Source of the DNA: Chromatiales bacterium (ex Bugula neritina AB1)
GTDB lineage: Bacteria > Pseudomonadota > Gammaproteobacteria > Granulosicoccales > Granulosicoccaceae
Reading direction: 5' to 3'
Length of the DNA stretch: 40,021 bases
Assembly: GCA_001730015.1 (NCBI GenBank)
Contig: MDLA01000088.1
Location: forward strand, 1 to 40,021
Part shown: piece by piece, positions 1-7,743 of the stretch
Numbering within the stretch: the stretch's first letter is position 1
Layout of the letters: every line of letters begins with the position of its first letter
Notes under the pieces: model-generated
Database searches by the model: none
What the model was told of the DNA's origin: nothing
The model's input: only the letters and a program-made list of their open reading frames with translations
Made by a program: the position numbers and the translations under genes

Positions 1-1
1 T

Positions 2-103
2 CAGGTGCGTGAGATTTCGCCTGCCACATATGGGCGTTTAGTCATTCTAAATAACTACATGTGGTCGGTGAAAGATCGCGTGTCCTGGGGGGATCCGCAG
101 TAG
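2..103 (+). CDS. C-terminal fragment of an unidentified protein (5' end outside window)
   Basis: An open frame enters from the left edge and stops at TAG 101-103, giving a 33-residue tail that ends in VSWGDPQ. It lies on the same strand as cobU, and the gap of about 42 nt to the cobU start would suit one transcript. The tail is rich in hydrophobic and aromatic residues (GRLVILNNYMWSV). I do not recognise the family from so short a piece. That it is coding rests only on the open frame and the tight spacing to cobU. Confidence 0.35.
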   Translation, partial: QVREISPATYGRLVILNNYMWSVKDRVSWGDPQ

Positions 104-145
104 CGCTGGTTTATGGATGGGCACTAACCAAGAGGGTTTTAATAA

Positions 146-661
146 TTGAATACACTGGTTCTCGGTGGAGTGAAATCAGGCAAAAGCAGTCTGGCGGCAG
201 GGTTAGCGGCTAGTAGTAGTAAGCAAGCCGTGATTATCGCGACTGCAACGGCAGAGGATGGCGAGATGCGACGCCGAATTGCACGTCATCGTGCAGAGAG
301 ATCGCCGGACTGGCTTGTAGTGGAGGAGCCTGTGGCGATTGCTCAAGTGCTGGACCAGCAGACCAGCGATACCATTGTGGTTGTTGACTGCCTGACGCTG
401 TGGCTGACCAATCTGCTATTGGCCGATGACGAGCAGATTCTGATCAGAGAACGGGAGGCCTTGCTGCAGTCACTGGCTGCGGTATCCGCTGATGTGGTAC
501 TTGTATCAAATGAAGTAAGTATGGGGGTAGTGCCGATGGGGGAGTTATCGCGGCGTTTTTGTGATGAAGCTGGTGTCCTGCACCAACGTATCGCCGCACT
601 TAGCGATACCGTGATTCTCTGTGTGGCCGGTTTGCCACACTTTCTGAAAGTTACGGATTGA
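146..661 (+). CDS. cobU: Bifunctional adenosylcobinamide kinase / adenosylcobinamide-phosphate guanylyltransferase
   Basis: This cytoplasmic enzyme of cobalamin nucleotide-loop assembly phosphorylates adenosylcobinamide with GTP or ATP and then transfers GMP to give adenosylcobinamide-GDP. Its 171 residues match the usual CobU/CobP length. Visible motifs are the P-loop GGVKSGKSS (residues 7-15), the RHRAERPxxW-type segment with His48, which corresponds to the guanylylated histidine of the family, the VDCLTLWLTNL Walker-B-like strand (80-90), SNEVSMGVVP (121-130) and a C-terminal RRFCDEAGVLHQ segment. The start is TTG at 146, with AGAGGG at 131-136 as the likely ribosome binding site. No other cob genes are in the window, so the rest of the pathway would lie to the left or elsewhere. 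It converges on the lipoprotein gene at 744, and no clear terminator is visible in the 82-nt gap. Confidence 0.93.
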   Translation: MNTLVLGGVKSGKSSLAAGLAASSSKQAVIIATATAEDGEMRRRIARHRAERSPDWLVVEEPVAIAQVLDQQTSDTIVVVDCLTLWLTNLLLADDEQILIREREALLQSLAAVSADVVLVSNEVSMGVVPMGELSRRFCDEAGVLHQRIAALSDTVILCVAGLPHFLKVTD

Positions 662-743
662 CTAGTAATATATCAATCTGTTCAGATATACAGTCTATAA
701 GTGCGGCACATCAGTGTGTACTTCCAGTTTGCGGATAACCGGC

Positions 744-2273
744 TTAACGGACGATAATATCTACGTTGGGTAGGTGGGAAGTCGCTAAACTTCCGGTCTC
801 ATAGTTTTCCGAGATAACAACTGCATTATACAGCTCATCGGTATCGCCAGAACAAAATGCCCGATAAATCATGCCATTGTCGATATCGAGTGGCGTCAGC
901 CTGCATAGCATTTCCCCCGCATAACCTGTCGCAGATGATAGTCCGAGCCCGGTATGTGTGACGTTCAGTGAAGTTGGCTCGACCGGGAAAAGTGTCTCTG
1001 CGTATGTGATTTCGGGAAAGGCCAGTCTGCGGCGATTTATCAAAACCAGAGCGTCGGGGCTGTTGGACAAGCCATGTACTTCAACAGATTTACGATCAAG
1101 TATAGACCTGATTTTGCTATCGCTTTGGTACAATATGCTGCTGGTTATATTGCCGGCGATTACCGGTGTCCAATTTTGAGGTTGTGTGCAGCCTGTTTCT
1201 ATATCCAAACATAAATCTGATAATTCCAGAACGCCCTTCGCTGTAATCGTTTCGCGTCTGCGCATTTTACTCTTGTGCTGCCGTGATGTGCTATTGGCGA
1301 TATCTGAGCTTAGGTAGCCTCCGGAGGAGCCTGCGTAGCCGCGCGAGAGGATATCTTTTCTGGTGCTTCGGTCCATGAGTGTCAAGCTTGATTGCAGATA
1401 CAGGTTATCGTCTCCAGAGTTCTGGCGAAAGTTCAATTGAAATGAACTTGAAGTGATTTTATTGTTTTCGGAGTAAAGCACAGTACCGAATGATTCAGGC
1501 TTACCAGATGTGGCAAAATTGTTAATAGTAAGTGCTGAACTCCGTGTTGATTTGCTAATGTGCAGCTTGCTATTAACGTTCGCTTTATCTGCTGACCATT
1601 TAAACGTGCTGGTTCGTTGTTCATTTGCGCTCTTCTTCCCGAAACGCAATTGGTAACGGTATTTACCCTCGTGGTGAGTGATGAAGGTGCCGTCCGGCAC
1701 TGTTACAACTGTGCCGATGCGTTTAATGAGAGGCCGGGATATTTTTTTGAGTTGCCTGTTACTAAGCTTGCTTTGGCCAGTGAGTAACATCTTGAATTTG
1801 GCGCGATGTTGAATCTCCCACTCTGCCATTTCAACAGTGTATACAGCTTGCAGGGAGTGACCGTCGAAACTGCACTGTGAGTCTTCCGGAGTAGTCTGGC
1901 AAAGTTCCTGTATTTTCTCCCAGTTTTCATCCACGTGCAGTCTAAGCACTCCGAGTTCAATCTGATGTTCGGCAATTTTTCGTAGTTGATTAGCCGTGAG
2001 CAGGATTGGCGCGTCATTGCTCTGGTCCTGCGATTTAGCGTATAGAACCGGGGGAAGGTCAGTCAGAATAGTATCTGGAATATGGATCAGTGGGCGCGGT
2101 GTTGAGACTGCCAGGCTCGTGATATAGTCGGCTTCGTTTATGCCAGGCGGGACAGGTTTCCCTCCGCCATTGCCAGACCCACCGATACCACCACCGCAGG
2201 AGATTGTTGAGATAAGCGTAACGGCTGCGAGGCATATTCTTAATAAATCTGCCATATTATATAACATCTTCAT
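744..2273 (-). CDS. Putative lipoprotein of unknown function, partner of the DUF6502-like gene
   Basis: This 509-residue protein starts with a short hydrophobic segment ending in ISTISCGGG (Cys26), a plausible but non-canonical lipobox. A Gly-rich linker (residues 27-38) and a Pro-containing stretch follow, so an exported lipid-anchored protein is likely. The rest is Ser/Thr-rich with no catalytic motif I know. The frame starts at ATG 2273, 17 nt inside the end of the upstream gene, with AGAAG a few bases before it; ATG at 2255 would avoid the overlap and still keep the signal segment. The overlap points to translational coupling with the HTH-like gene at 2257-3099. I cannot assign a function. 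Confidence 0.75.
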   Translation of the reverse strand: MKMLYNMADLLRICLAAVTLISTISCGGGIGGSGNGGGKPVPPGINEADYITSLAVSTPRPLIHIPDTILTDLPPVLYAKSQDQSNDAPILLTANQLRKIAEHQIELGVLRLHVDENWEKIQELCQTTPEDSQCSFDGHSLQAVYTVEMAEWEIQHRAKFKMLLTGQSKLSNRQLKKISRPLIKRIGTVVTVPDGTFITHHEGKYRYQLRFGKKSANEQRTSTFKWSADKANVNSKLHISKSTRSSALTINNFATSGKPESFGTVLYSENNKITSSSFQLNFRQNSGDDNLYLQSSLTLMDRSTRKDILSRGYAGSSGGYLSSDIANSTSRQHKSKMRRRETITAKGVLELSDLCLDIETGCTQPQNWTPVIAGNITSSILYQSDSKIRSILDRKSVEVHGLSNSPDALVLINRRRLAFPEITYAETLFPVEPTSLNVTHTGLGLSSATGYAGEMLCRLTPLDIDNGMIYRAFCSGDTDELYNAVVISENYETGSLATSHLPNVDIIVR

Positions 2274-3099
2274 CGTGTACTTCTAAATCGTTGTTATCAC
2301 TCAGGGACTCTTCAAAATAAAAGATACTTAACCCTGTTCGAATTCTGGAGGTGAAATTAGGGCCTGATCTGCCACTGGTCGTTGTGTCCAGATCATGCTC
2401 TGCCAGAAATCGATCGAGTGATAGCAGTAGTTCTTTGCTCTTATCGCGACTTAGTATTTTGAACAACCGGGTGCTGTGCGGGGTAAGATTATCGTAGCTG
2501 ACGGTAAGTTGTAGTCGTGTGTTTTCCTGATCAGTGCATTTATCGTTGTGGTCAATGGTAGTAATTAGATCGGCTACCGCGTGACTCGAATTATCCAGCA
2601 ACTCGCGGCTTCTTTGCGGAACATAGCCTGTGGAAGACATACTAACGAGATCATTGGTGATTTTGTCGATCGCTTTTACCCGTAACAGCTCATCCAGAAC
2701 GGCTCTGACAGGAATGTCACCACTGTATCGTTTTACAAGGCTTGTAAAAGTGCCTGGACCGGTTTTGGAAATAGATAGTGCTTTTGGTTCACCCGATTCA
2801 TTGTGGAACTCTGAATCACGCAGCCAACCGCTAAAAACCCGGACAGCACGATTGTGATCTGATGAATTTGCTACTTTGCTTTGAGGATCATCCAGTATTT
2901 TTTTTACCTCGCGTCGTGAGATTCCTGTAAGAAGAGAAATTCTGGAAGACGACTGTTTTCTGCCTTTTATCTTGAATTCCTTGTCGGCAATTTCCACATA
3001 GAGATTCCTGGTCAGAGTTGCTAGTTCCGCATAGGCTACGCCATGGCGGAGTAACAGCCGCACAAGAGGACGCATAATAGTTAGAATAATGTCTCTCAT
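2257..3099 (-). CDS. DUF6502-like protein with helix-turn-helix character
   Basis: The 280-residue protein opens with RPLVRLLLRHGVAYAEL, then NLYVEIADKEF and SSRISLLTGISRREVKKIL. I remember this arrangement as the DUF6502 family, where the segment around residues 50-70 looks like a helix-turn-helix (SRISLLTGI-SRREVKKIL). DNA binding is therefore inferred, not shown. The C-terminal half is rich in charged and Ser/Thr residues and has no catalytic signature. Its last bases overlap the start of the lipoprotein gene, so the two are probably one transcript. ATG 3099 has no convincing ribosome binding site. A later ATG at 3075, giving MRPLVRLLLRHGV, fits the family start better and is a real alternative. 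Confidence 0.75.
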   Translation of the reverse strand: MRDIILTIMRPLVRLLLRHGVAYAELATLTRNLYVEIADKEFKIKGRKQSSSRISLLTGISRREVKKILDDPQSKVANSSDHNRAVRVFSGWLRDSEFHNESGEPKALSISKTGPGTFTSLVKRYSGDIPVRAVLDELLRVKAIDKITNDLVSMSSTGYVPQRSRELLDNSSHAVADLITTIDHNDKCTDQENTRLQLTVSYDNLTPHSTRLFKILSRDKSKELLLSLDRFLAEHDLDTTTSGRSGPNFTSRIRTGLSIFYFEESLSDNNDLEVHDEDVI

Positions 3100-3425
3100 T
3101 AATATATAAGCACTCAGTCAGATGGCAGCACCATATGCATTGGTGCTTTTATCTACGCGCACGAGAAAGCTGATACGATCAATCGTGCCTGGTTCAGTGG
3201 CAATGAGCCGGACTGAAGACTTATATTGTTGCGTCAGTGAGGGCTTGCCGGTAGTGCAGTTTGACAACTGCTACATATAATCGGCTCCGATCATAGTACT
3301 TAGTTCACTGTCGTTGTGTGATCCAGGTAGGCATTAATTACCTGCCACAAAACGACTGCGTCACTGTGGGTGGTAGGTCAGGTTTTTGATAGAAGAATGC
3401 CCCTGCACAGCACTTCTGTGACAGG
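3100..3425 (-). other. 326-nt gap between the galactonate operon end and the DUF6502-like gene
   Basis: No convincing gene is seen here. It holds the downstream region of dgoA and the promoter region of the DUF6502-like gene. A palindrome TGTGACAGGTCACA (3417-3430) overlaps the dgoA stop codon; its half-sites resemble CRP boxes but are too close together. A hairpin lies at 3127-3147. The sequence just before the DUF6502-like start contains TATATT on the minus strand, too near the ATG at 3099 to serve it as a -10 unless the true start is downstream. Confidence 0.5.
3127..3150 (+). terminator. Hairpin followed by TTTT; terminator-like on the plus strand
   Basis: AGCACCA (3127-3133) and TGGTGCT (3141-3147) form a perfect 7-bp stem with a 7-nt loop, followed by T residues on the plus strand. 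No plus-strand gene reads into it. It may block antisense transcription, or act as a leader hairpin for the minus-strand DUF6502-like gene. It is weak as a terminator because the T tract is short. Confidence 0.25.
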
Positions 3426-4079
3426 TCACATAGAAGCGCGTGCCATGTTGAGGCTATCAGCAAATTTTTTTGCATTTTGTTTAACGGTATTTTTATTGTC
3501 ACCTGGTTTGTATAGTGCAGAACCAATCCCGAATCCATTGGCGCCACAGGATAGATAATCCGGGATGTTGTGCGGTGTGATACCACCAACAGGGATTAGA
3601 TTGACTGACTCAGGTAATACCGCTCTCATAGCTTTTTGTACCGAGGGTGTGACAAGTTCCGCCGGAAATAGTTTTAATGCCGTTGCCCCGGCTTCAATGG
3701 CGCTGAATGCTTCTGAAGGTGTTGCAACTCCCGGGCAATAGAGCATCTCGGCTTTTAGCGCCTGTTGCGCAACCTCTGGATTAAAATTCGGTGCTACAGC
3801 AAGTTTGCCGCCCGCAGAAACGACAGAGCTTACCTCGCTTTGGGTTAGTACGGTGCCCGCACCGATAATCGCGTTTTGTCCGAATTCGCGGCTCAGTATT
3901 TCAATGGTTTTGAAAGGTGATGGTGAATTAAGTGGAACCTCAATAATTGATATACCACCCTCGACCAGTGCATGGCCAATGTCCAGTGCATCCTCCGGGG
4001 TAATACCGCGCAAAATTGCAATTAGCGGCATCTTCTCCAATAGGTTCAGCCATAGTGCCTGTGTATTTTTTTGGGTCAT
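3426..4079 (-). CDS. dgoA: 2-dehydro-3-deoxy-6-phosphogalactonate aldolase
   Basis: This class I aldolase (KDPG/KDPGal aldolase family, TIM barrel, 217 residues) splits 2-keto-3-deoxy-6-phosphogalactonate into pyruvate and glyceraldehyde 3-phosphate. Visible family features are PLIAILRGITPEDA near residue 20, EVPLNSP (the general-base glutamate strand), GAGTVL, and ALKLFPAE carrying the Schiff-base lysine, followed by PVGGITPHNI and the phosphate-binding FGIGSALYKPG. The PLNSP and LFPAE wording fits DgoA better than KDPG aldolase Eda. It lies 9 nt downstream of dgoK, last in the leftward operon. KDPG activity cannot be excluded from sequence alone. Confidence 0.9.
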   Translation of the reverse strand: MTQKNTQALWLNLLEKMPLIAILRGITPEDALDIGHALVEGGISIIEVPLNSPSPFKTIEILSREFGQNAIIGAGTVLTQSEVSSVVSAGGKLAVAPNFNPEVAQQALKAEMLYCPGVATPSEAFSAIEAGATALKLFPAELVTPSVQKAMRAVLPESVNLIPVGGITPHNIPDYLSCGANGFGIGSALYKPGDNKNTVKQNAKKFADSLNMARASM

Positions 4080-4088
4080 AGCTCTATA

Positions 4089-4982
4089 TTACCGTTGCTT
4101 GATGTCGGTTATTAGTCGTGAGAAACCTTGCACTGATGCATCAATAATTCTAGCGCTTACCGTTAAGCCGAGATGCTCAATTGCTGTTTGGTATCGATCA
4201 CACAGCATGTCGTCTCCGATCAATTTGATGGTGGAGGAGGGTTGCAGTATTCGGCCTTCGTTGATTTCGGCTCCGATTAGCAGACCCGATAAATACGACC
4301 TAACGCCCTCTTCGGGTAGCTGCTTCATTAGAACATTTGCCCGACAACTGAACAGTTCGCTAATTATCCGGTTGGTCTTGTGGCCCAGTTCCAGCCCCGC
4401 GATAAAGTGCTCGTGTAACCAGTCGTTTGGGGTGGCAAGCTGCCCGATCAGTGAGTTGTGCAATAGTATCTGGTATAGCTCACCGGTAGGAATTGTCCGA
4501 AAGGACTGTATTGTTCCGTGATCCATAGAAGCCCATTTGGAATGGGTGCCGGGCATCACTACCAGTTCAGCATCGGTCGTGCTAGATGTTCCCAGAAGTT
4601 GCAGTTCCTCTCCACGCATAACATCGGCATAGGGCGAACGCTGACAGATTCCAGGAACAAATAATAACTGAACGCCACGGCATAAGGTTTTTCCTAAATG
4701 ATTACCGATTGCCGCGATGTCGGCCGGGCATTCCAGATACTCTGTTTCGTGCCAGCCGTTGGCGCTGGTGATCATGCCGGATAGAAGTACTGAATCTCCT
4801 GATTGCAACCAGCTCCCAACTTCTGTGAACAGAATGTCTTCGAACTGTGTGCTGGTGTCGCTGTTGCTGTTAACCTGTTTGATCCCGAGTGGGCGGGTCA
4901 GCGAGTCAATGATGTTGGCGTTTTCGTCAAAGTGGTAGGCTCTAAAGGTGCTGGAGCCCCAGTCAACTCCTACTCTGATCAT
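4089..4982 (-). CDS. dgoK: 2-dehydro-3-deoxygalactonokinase
   Basis: This sugar-acid kinase phosphorylates 2-keto-3-deoxygalactonate at C6 with ATP, supplying the substrate for the aldolase encoded next. The 297-residue protein has the DgoK N-terminus VGVDWGSSTFRAYHF (phosphate-1 loop of the ASKHA fold), LLSGMITSANGW around residue 70, and VMPGTHSKWASM near the middle, which is the family's conserved GTHSKW block. The C-terminal GLLIGAEI segment also fits. It starts at ATG 4982, 57 nt downstream of the enolase-superfamily gene and 9 nt before dgoA. The order dehydratase-kinase-aldolase matches the biochemical order of the galactonate pathway. Confidence 0.93.
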   Translation of the reverse strand: MIRVGVDWGSSTFRAYHFDENANIIDSLTRPLGIKQVNSNSDTSTQFEDILFTEVGSWLQSGDSVLLSGMITSANGWHETEYLECPADIAAIGNHLGKTLCRGVQLLFVPGICQRSPYADVMRGEELQLLGTSSTTDAELVVMPGTHSKWASMDHGTIQSFRTIPTGELYQILLHNSLIGQLATPNDWLHEHFIAGLELGHKTNRIISELFSCRANVLMKQLPEEGVRSYLSGLLIGAEINEGRILQPSSTIKLIGDDMLCDRYQTAIEHLGLTVSARIIDASVQGFSRLITDIKQR

Positions 4983-5039
4983 ATCGCGCTCTCCGCTTCT
5001 GTTACTGGCCGGGCCTGATTATAATGATATTGGTTTCAT

Positions 5040-6191
5040 TCAATTGATTTTGTACTGTTCTACAGTTTCCAGGCGAACTTCTATCCCGAGCCCCGGACCT
5101 TTCGGAATAGCGATGTTGCCATCATTATTCATGTACCACGGCGCGCTGACAAGTTGCTGACGGAACGGATGGCTGGAACGGTCATACTCGAGAACGGGTT
5201 CTAGTGCATAGAGAGAGTGGTTTGCCGGTGGAATTGTGGCGATCCACTGTAAAGAAGCCGCTTGCGCAACAGCACTACCCCAGACATGTGGATTAACAGC
5301 AACGCCATTGGCGTGTGCCATCGTGGCTATAGATCGGGCTGCGGTAAAGCCCCCGCAGGATCCGATATCAGGTTGCGCTACATCGAGTGCGCTGGCTCTG
5401 AAAAGATCGTTAAAGCCATAGGGTGTGTGTTCGTTTTCACCGCCGGCAATGGGAGTAGTCAGATTTTGGCGAAGTTCCGCATAGCCTGCAATGTCTTCGG
5501 GAGCTACCGGTTCCTCGTACCAGCGCAGATTGTAGTCTTCAAGGGCTTTACCGAGTTTCAGCGCATCGGCTCGACTGTAGGCATGGTTGCTGTCGACCAT
5601 GAGCTCGATAGCAGGATCGTTCAGGGCTGATGTGATTTTTTGCATGACTTCTATATCGTCATTGACGCCGAAACCCAGCTTTATTTTCATCGCTTTGAAA
5701 CCGGCATCGCGATGTTGCAATGCTTCTTCTGCAAGTCGCGATGCTTCGTTTTTGCCTTGCTGTCTATAGAATCCGGTTGCATAGGGCTGTACTGATTCCC
5801 GGTAGCGCCCGCCAAGCAACTGTGAAACTGGCTGCTGCAGGAAGTGGCCGGCAACATCCCACAGCGCTATATCGAGTGCACTGATTGCAGAGATAACTGA
5901 TCCCTTGCGCCCGTAGTCACGGGTACGGGTGTACATTCGCTCCCAGAGTACCGCGTGATCCAGTGGATTTTCACCGATCAAAAGTGGTTTTAATGCATGT
6001 TCGATAGTTGCGGCTGCAATCTGCGGGGGCTCAAGGCCCTGCGTGAAAGCTTCGCCCCAGCCAGTCAGGCCATTGTCTGTTTGAATGCGTACCAATGTTG
6101 CCGATCTCTGCGTGACCCAGCCTTGTGAGAAGGCAAAAGGTTCGTCCAGTGGCGTTGCCATTACGAAGACATCAATCGCTGAAATTTTCAT
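5040..6191 (-). CDS. Enolase-superfamily sugar-acid dehydratase or lactone cycloisomerase (mandelate-racemase subgroup)
   Basis: This cytoplasmic Mg-dependent enzyme is expected to make a 2-keto-3-deoxy acid from an aldonate or its lactone. The 383 residues show the N-terminal capping domain and a barrel with FKAMKIKLG (KxK base, about residues 165-171), metal ligands in MVDSNHAY, WYEEPV and AGGENEH, and the VAQPDIGSCGG...NPHVWG Asp-His dyad typical of the MR subgroup. From memory the wording (YATGFYR, GFGVNDD, HPFRQ, GPGLGIE) is closer to Agrobacterium D-galactarolactone cycloisomerase than to E. coli DgoD. With dgoK and dgoA next to it, it should feed 2-keto-3-deoxygalactonate. Substrate and exact reaction are uncertain. 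Confidence 0.85.
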   Translation of the reverse strand: MKISAIDVFVMATPLDEPFAFSQGWVTQRSATLVRIQTDNGLTGWGEAFTQGLEPPQIAAATIEHALKPLLIGENPLDHAVLWERMYTRTRDYGRKGSVISAISALDIALWDVAGHFLQQPVSQLLGGRYRESVQPYATGFYRQQGKNEASRLAEEALQHRDAGFKAMKIKLGFGVNDDIEVMQKITSALNDPAIELMVDSNHAYSRADALKLGKALEDYNLRWYEEPVAPEDIAGYAELRQNLTTPIAGGENEHTPYGFNDLFRASALDVAQPDIGSCGGFTAARSIATMAHANGVAVNPHVWGSAVAQAASLQWIATIPPANHSLYALEPVLEYDRSSHPFRQQLVSAPWYMNNDGNIAIPKGPGLGIEVRLETVEQYKIN

Positions 6192-6289
6192 AGCATGTAT
6201 CCGTTGGTGGGTAAGTGGCGGGTTCGGTTATTGCGGCAGCCGGAGTAGCAGCAGTTTTGGCTATAGTACCATGACCGGTGTAATCCGGC

Positions 6290-6991
6290 TTAAACGCCAA
6301 GGTAGGTTTCTTTGACCCAGCTCTCTTCGCGCAGGGAATTGGTGTCGCCTGTCCAGGCAACCTTTCCTTTTTCCACAACATAGTGCCGGTCAGCCAAGGC
6401 AATCAGGTCATTGAGATTTTTGTCTACTACAAGTATAGATAATCCATCGGCTTTTAATTCAGCGAGAGATGCCCATATCTCTTTTCGTACCATTGGTGCC
6501 AGGCCCTCGGTTGCGTCGTCCAGCAGGAGTAAGTCAGGGTTTATCATCAATGCCCGACCGATCGCAAGCATCTGCTGCTCGCCACCGGATAAAAGATTGC
6601 CCATTGACCCCAGGCGTTCCTGCAACTGCGGGAACATCGCCAGTACACGGTCGAGTGTCCATTTACGTGCTTTGCCGATTCCAGCGGAGGCGGTGGCGGT
6701 TAAATTTTCCCGAACGGTGAGGTTGGGGAATATCTGACGGCCTTCCGGAACCAGCCCGAGGCCCTGTTTGGCGATAACGAAAGGCGGCTTACCGGAAATT
6801 GATTTGCCTTTGTAGGTGATTTCACCTGAAGCGGGTTTCACAATACCCATTATAGAATTTATAGTAGTGGTTTTCCCCATGCCGTTTCGACCAAGCAGAG
6901 TAACAACTTCCCCGGCTGCTACCTCGAGTTGCATACCGAACAGTGCCTGACTTGAACCATAGCGTGTACAGAGATTACTCACGGCCAGCAT
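6290..6991 (-). CDS. livF: Branched-chain amino-acid-type ABC transporter ATP-binding protein LivF
   Basis: One of the two ATPases of a HAAT-family importer. The 233 residues hold Walker A GRNGMGKTT (34-42), GLGLVPEGRQIFPNLTV (typical of LivF), signature LSGGE (134-138) and Walker B LLLLDDATEGLAP. The residue after the Walker B aspartate, normally Glu, is Asp159, and the switch position reads VDKNL rather than having His or the common LivF Gln. The start ATG shares its base 6991 with the livG stop (TGATG). It ends 98 nt before the dehydratase gene; that gap has no obvious terminator, so read-through into the sugar-acid genes is likely. Confidence 0.92.
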   Translation of the reverse strand: MLAVSNLCTRYGSSQALFGMQLEVAAGEVVTLLGRNGMGKTTTINSIMGIVKPASGEITYKGKSISGKPPFVIAKQGLGLVPEGRQIFPNLTVRENLTATASAGIGKARKWTLDRVLAMFPQLQERLGSMGNLLSGGEQQMLAIGRALMINPDLLLLDDATEGLAPMVRKEIWASLAELKADGLSILVVDKNLNDLIALADRHYVVEKGKVAWTGDTNSLREESWVKETYLGV

Positions 6992-7743
6992 CAGATCGAT
7001 TCCTCGCCGAGATAGGCTTTCTGCACCTCGGGATTACTTTTGATTTCCTCCGGGGTGCCACTGGCGATTATTTCTCCGTACACAAGAACGGAAATTCTGT
7101 CAGCCAGAGCAAACACGGCATCCATATCGTGTTCGACAAGCAAAATTGATTTCTCACCGTGAAGTTGCCTGAGGATATTGATCATTAGGGTTGATTCGTC
7201 CTGCCCCATGCCAGCCATGGGTTCATCGAGCAGAAGCAGGCTGGGTTCGGTTGCCAGAGCCATGGCTATTTCCAGCTGTCGACGCTCACCGTGGGAGACT
7301 TCCGAGGCTAGCTGGTTGTCGCGATCGTTCAGTCCGACGCGCTGCAGAAACACATTGGCCGGTTGCCGGAGGCGGGTGTCGCGTCGGGCATTCTGCCAGA
7401 ATTTAAAGGAATGGCCGTCGTGCGCCTGAATAGCCAGCGCAATATTGTCGAGCAGGGTCATGTCGGTAAAAACAGACGTAATCTGGAAAGAACGGGCGAG
7501 GCCAGCCTGGGAAAACTTATGCGGTGGCAGGCCGGTTATATTTTCACCGTTGAAGATTATCTGCCCTTGGTCGGGTTGCAGCAATCCCGACAGCTGCGAG
7601 ATAAGAGTGGTTTTACCTGCACCATTGGGCCCGATCAATGCGTGTGTTTCGCCCTGGTAAACATCAAGGTTAACGTGGTTTGTCGCGCGTACGCCACCGA
7701 AACTTTTGCTGAGACCGGTGACTTTCAGTATCGGGTTAGCCAT
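6991..7743 (-). CDS. livG: Branched-chain amino-acid-type ABC transporter ATP-binding protein LivG
   Basis: The second ATPase of the importer, about 250 residues. It has Walker A GPNGAGKTT near residue 36, signature SHGERR (LivG-type, replacing LSGGQ), a regular Walker B LLLLDEPMAGM with the catalytic Glu, and the switch VEHDMD. I chose ATG 7743, with GGGA 8 nt upstream, over GTG 7749. The frame overlaps livM by a few bases and livF by one, so the three genes should be translationally coupled. Because LivF has Asp in place of Glu, this subunit may carry the main catalytic site. Confidence 0.93.
   Translation of the reverse strand: MANPILKVTGLSKSFGGVRATNHVNLDVYQGETHALIGPNGAGKTTLISQLSGLLQPDQGQIIFNGENITGLPPHKFSQAGLARSFQITSVFTDMTLLDNIALAIQAHDGHSFKFWQNARRDTRLRQPANVFLQRVGLNDRDNQLASEVSHGERRQLEIAMALATEPSLLLLDEPMAGMGQDESTLMINILRQLHGEKSILLVEHDMDAVFALADRISVLVYGEIIASGTPEEIKSNPEVQKAYLGEESI

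Noticed and set aside
3417..3430. CRP-like site TGTGACAGGTCACA at the end of dgoA
   Set aside because: The half-sites TGTGA and TCACA are 4 nt apart instead of 6 and the site is at the end of the operon, not in a promoter.
3338..3589. 83-codon minus-strand frame overlapping the dgoA 3' end
   Set aside because: It overlaps conserved aldolase sequence, has no ribosome binding site, and its product shows no family feature.
3805..4521. 238-codon plus-strand frame across dgoA and dgoK
   Set aside because: It is antisense to two well-supported genes and has a low-complexity Ser/Ile-rich composition without a start signal.
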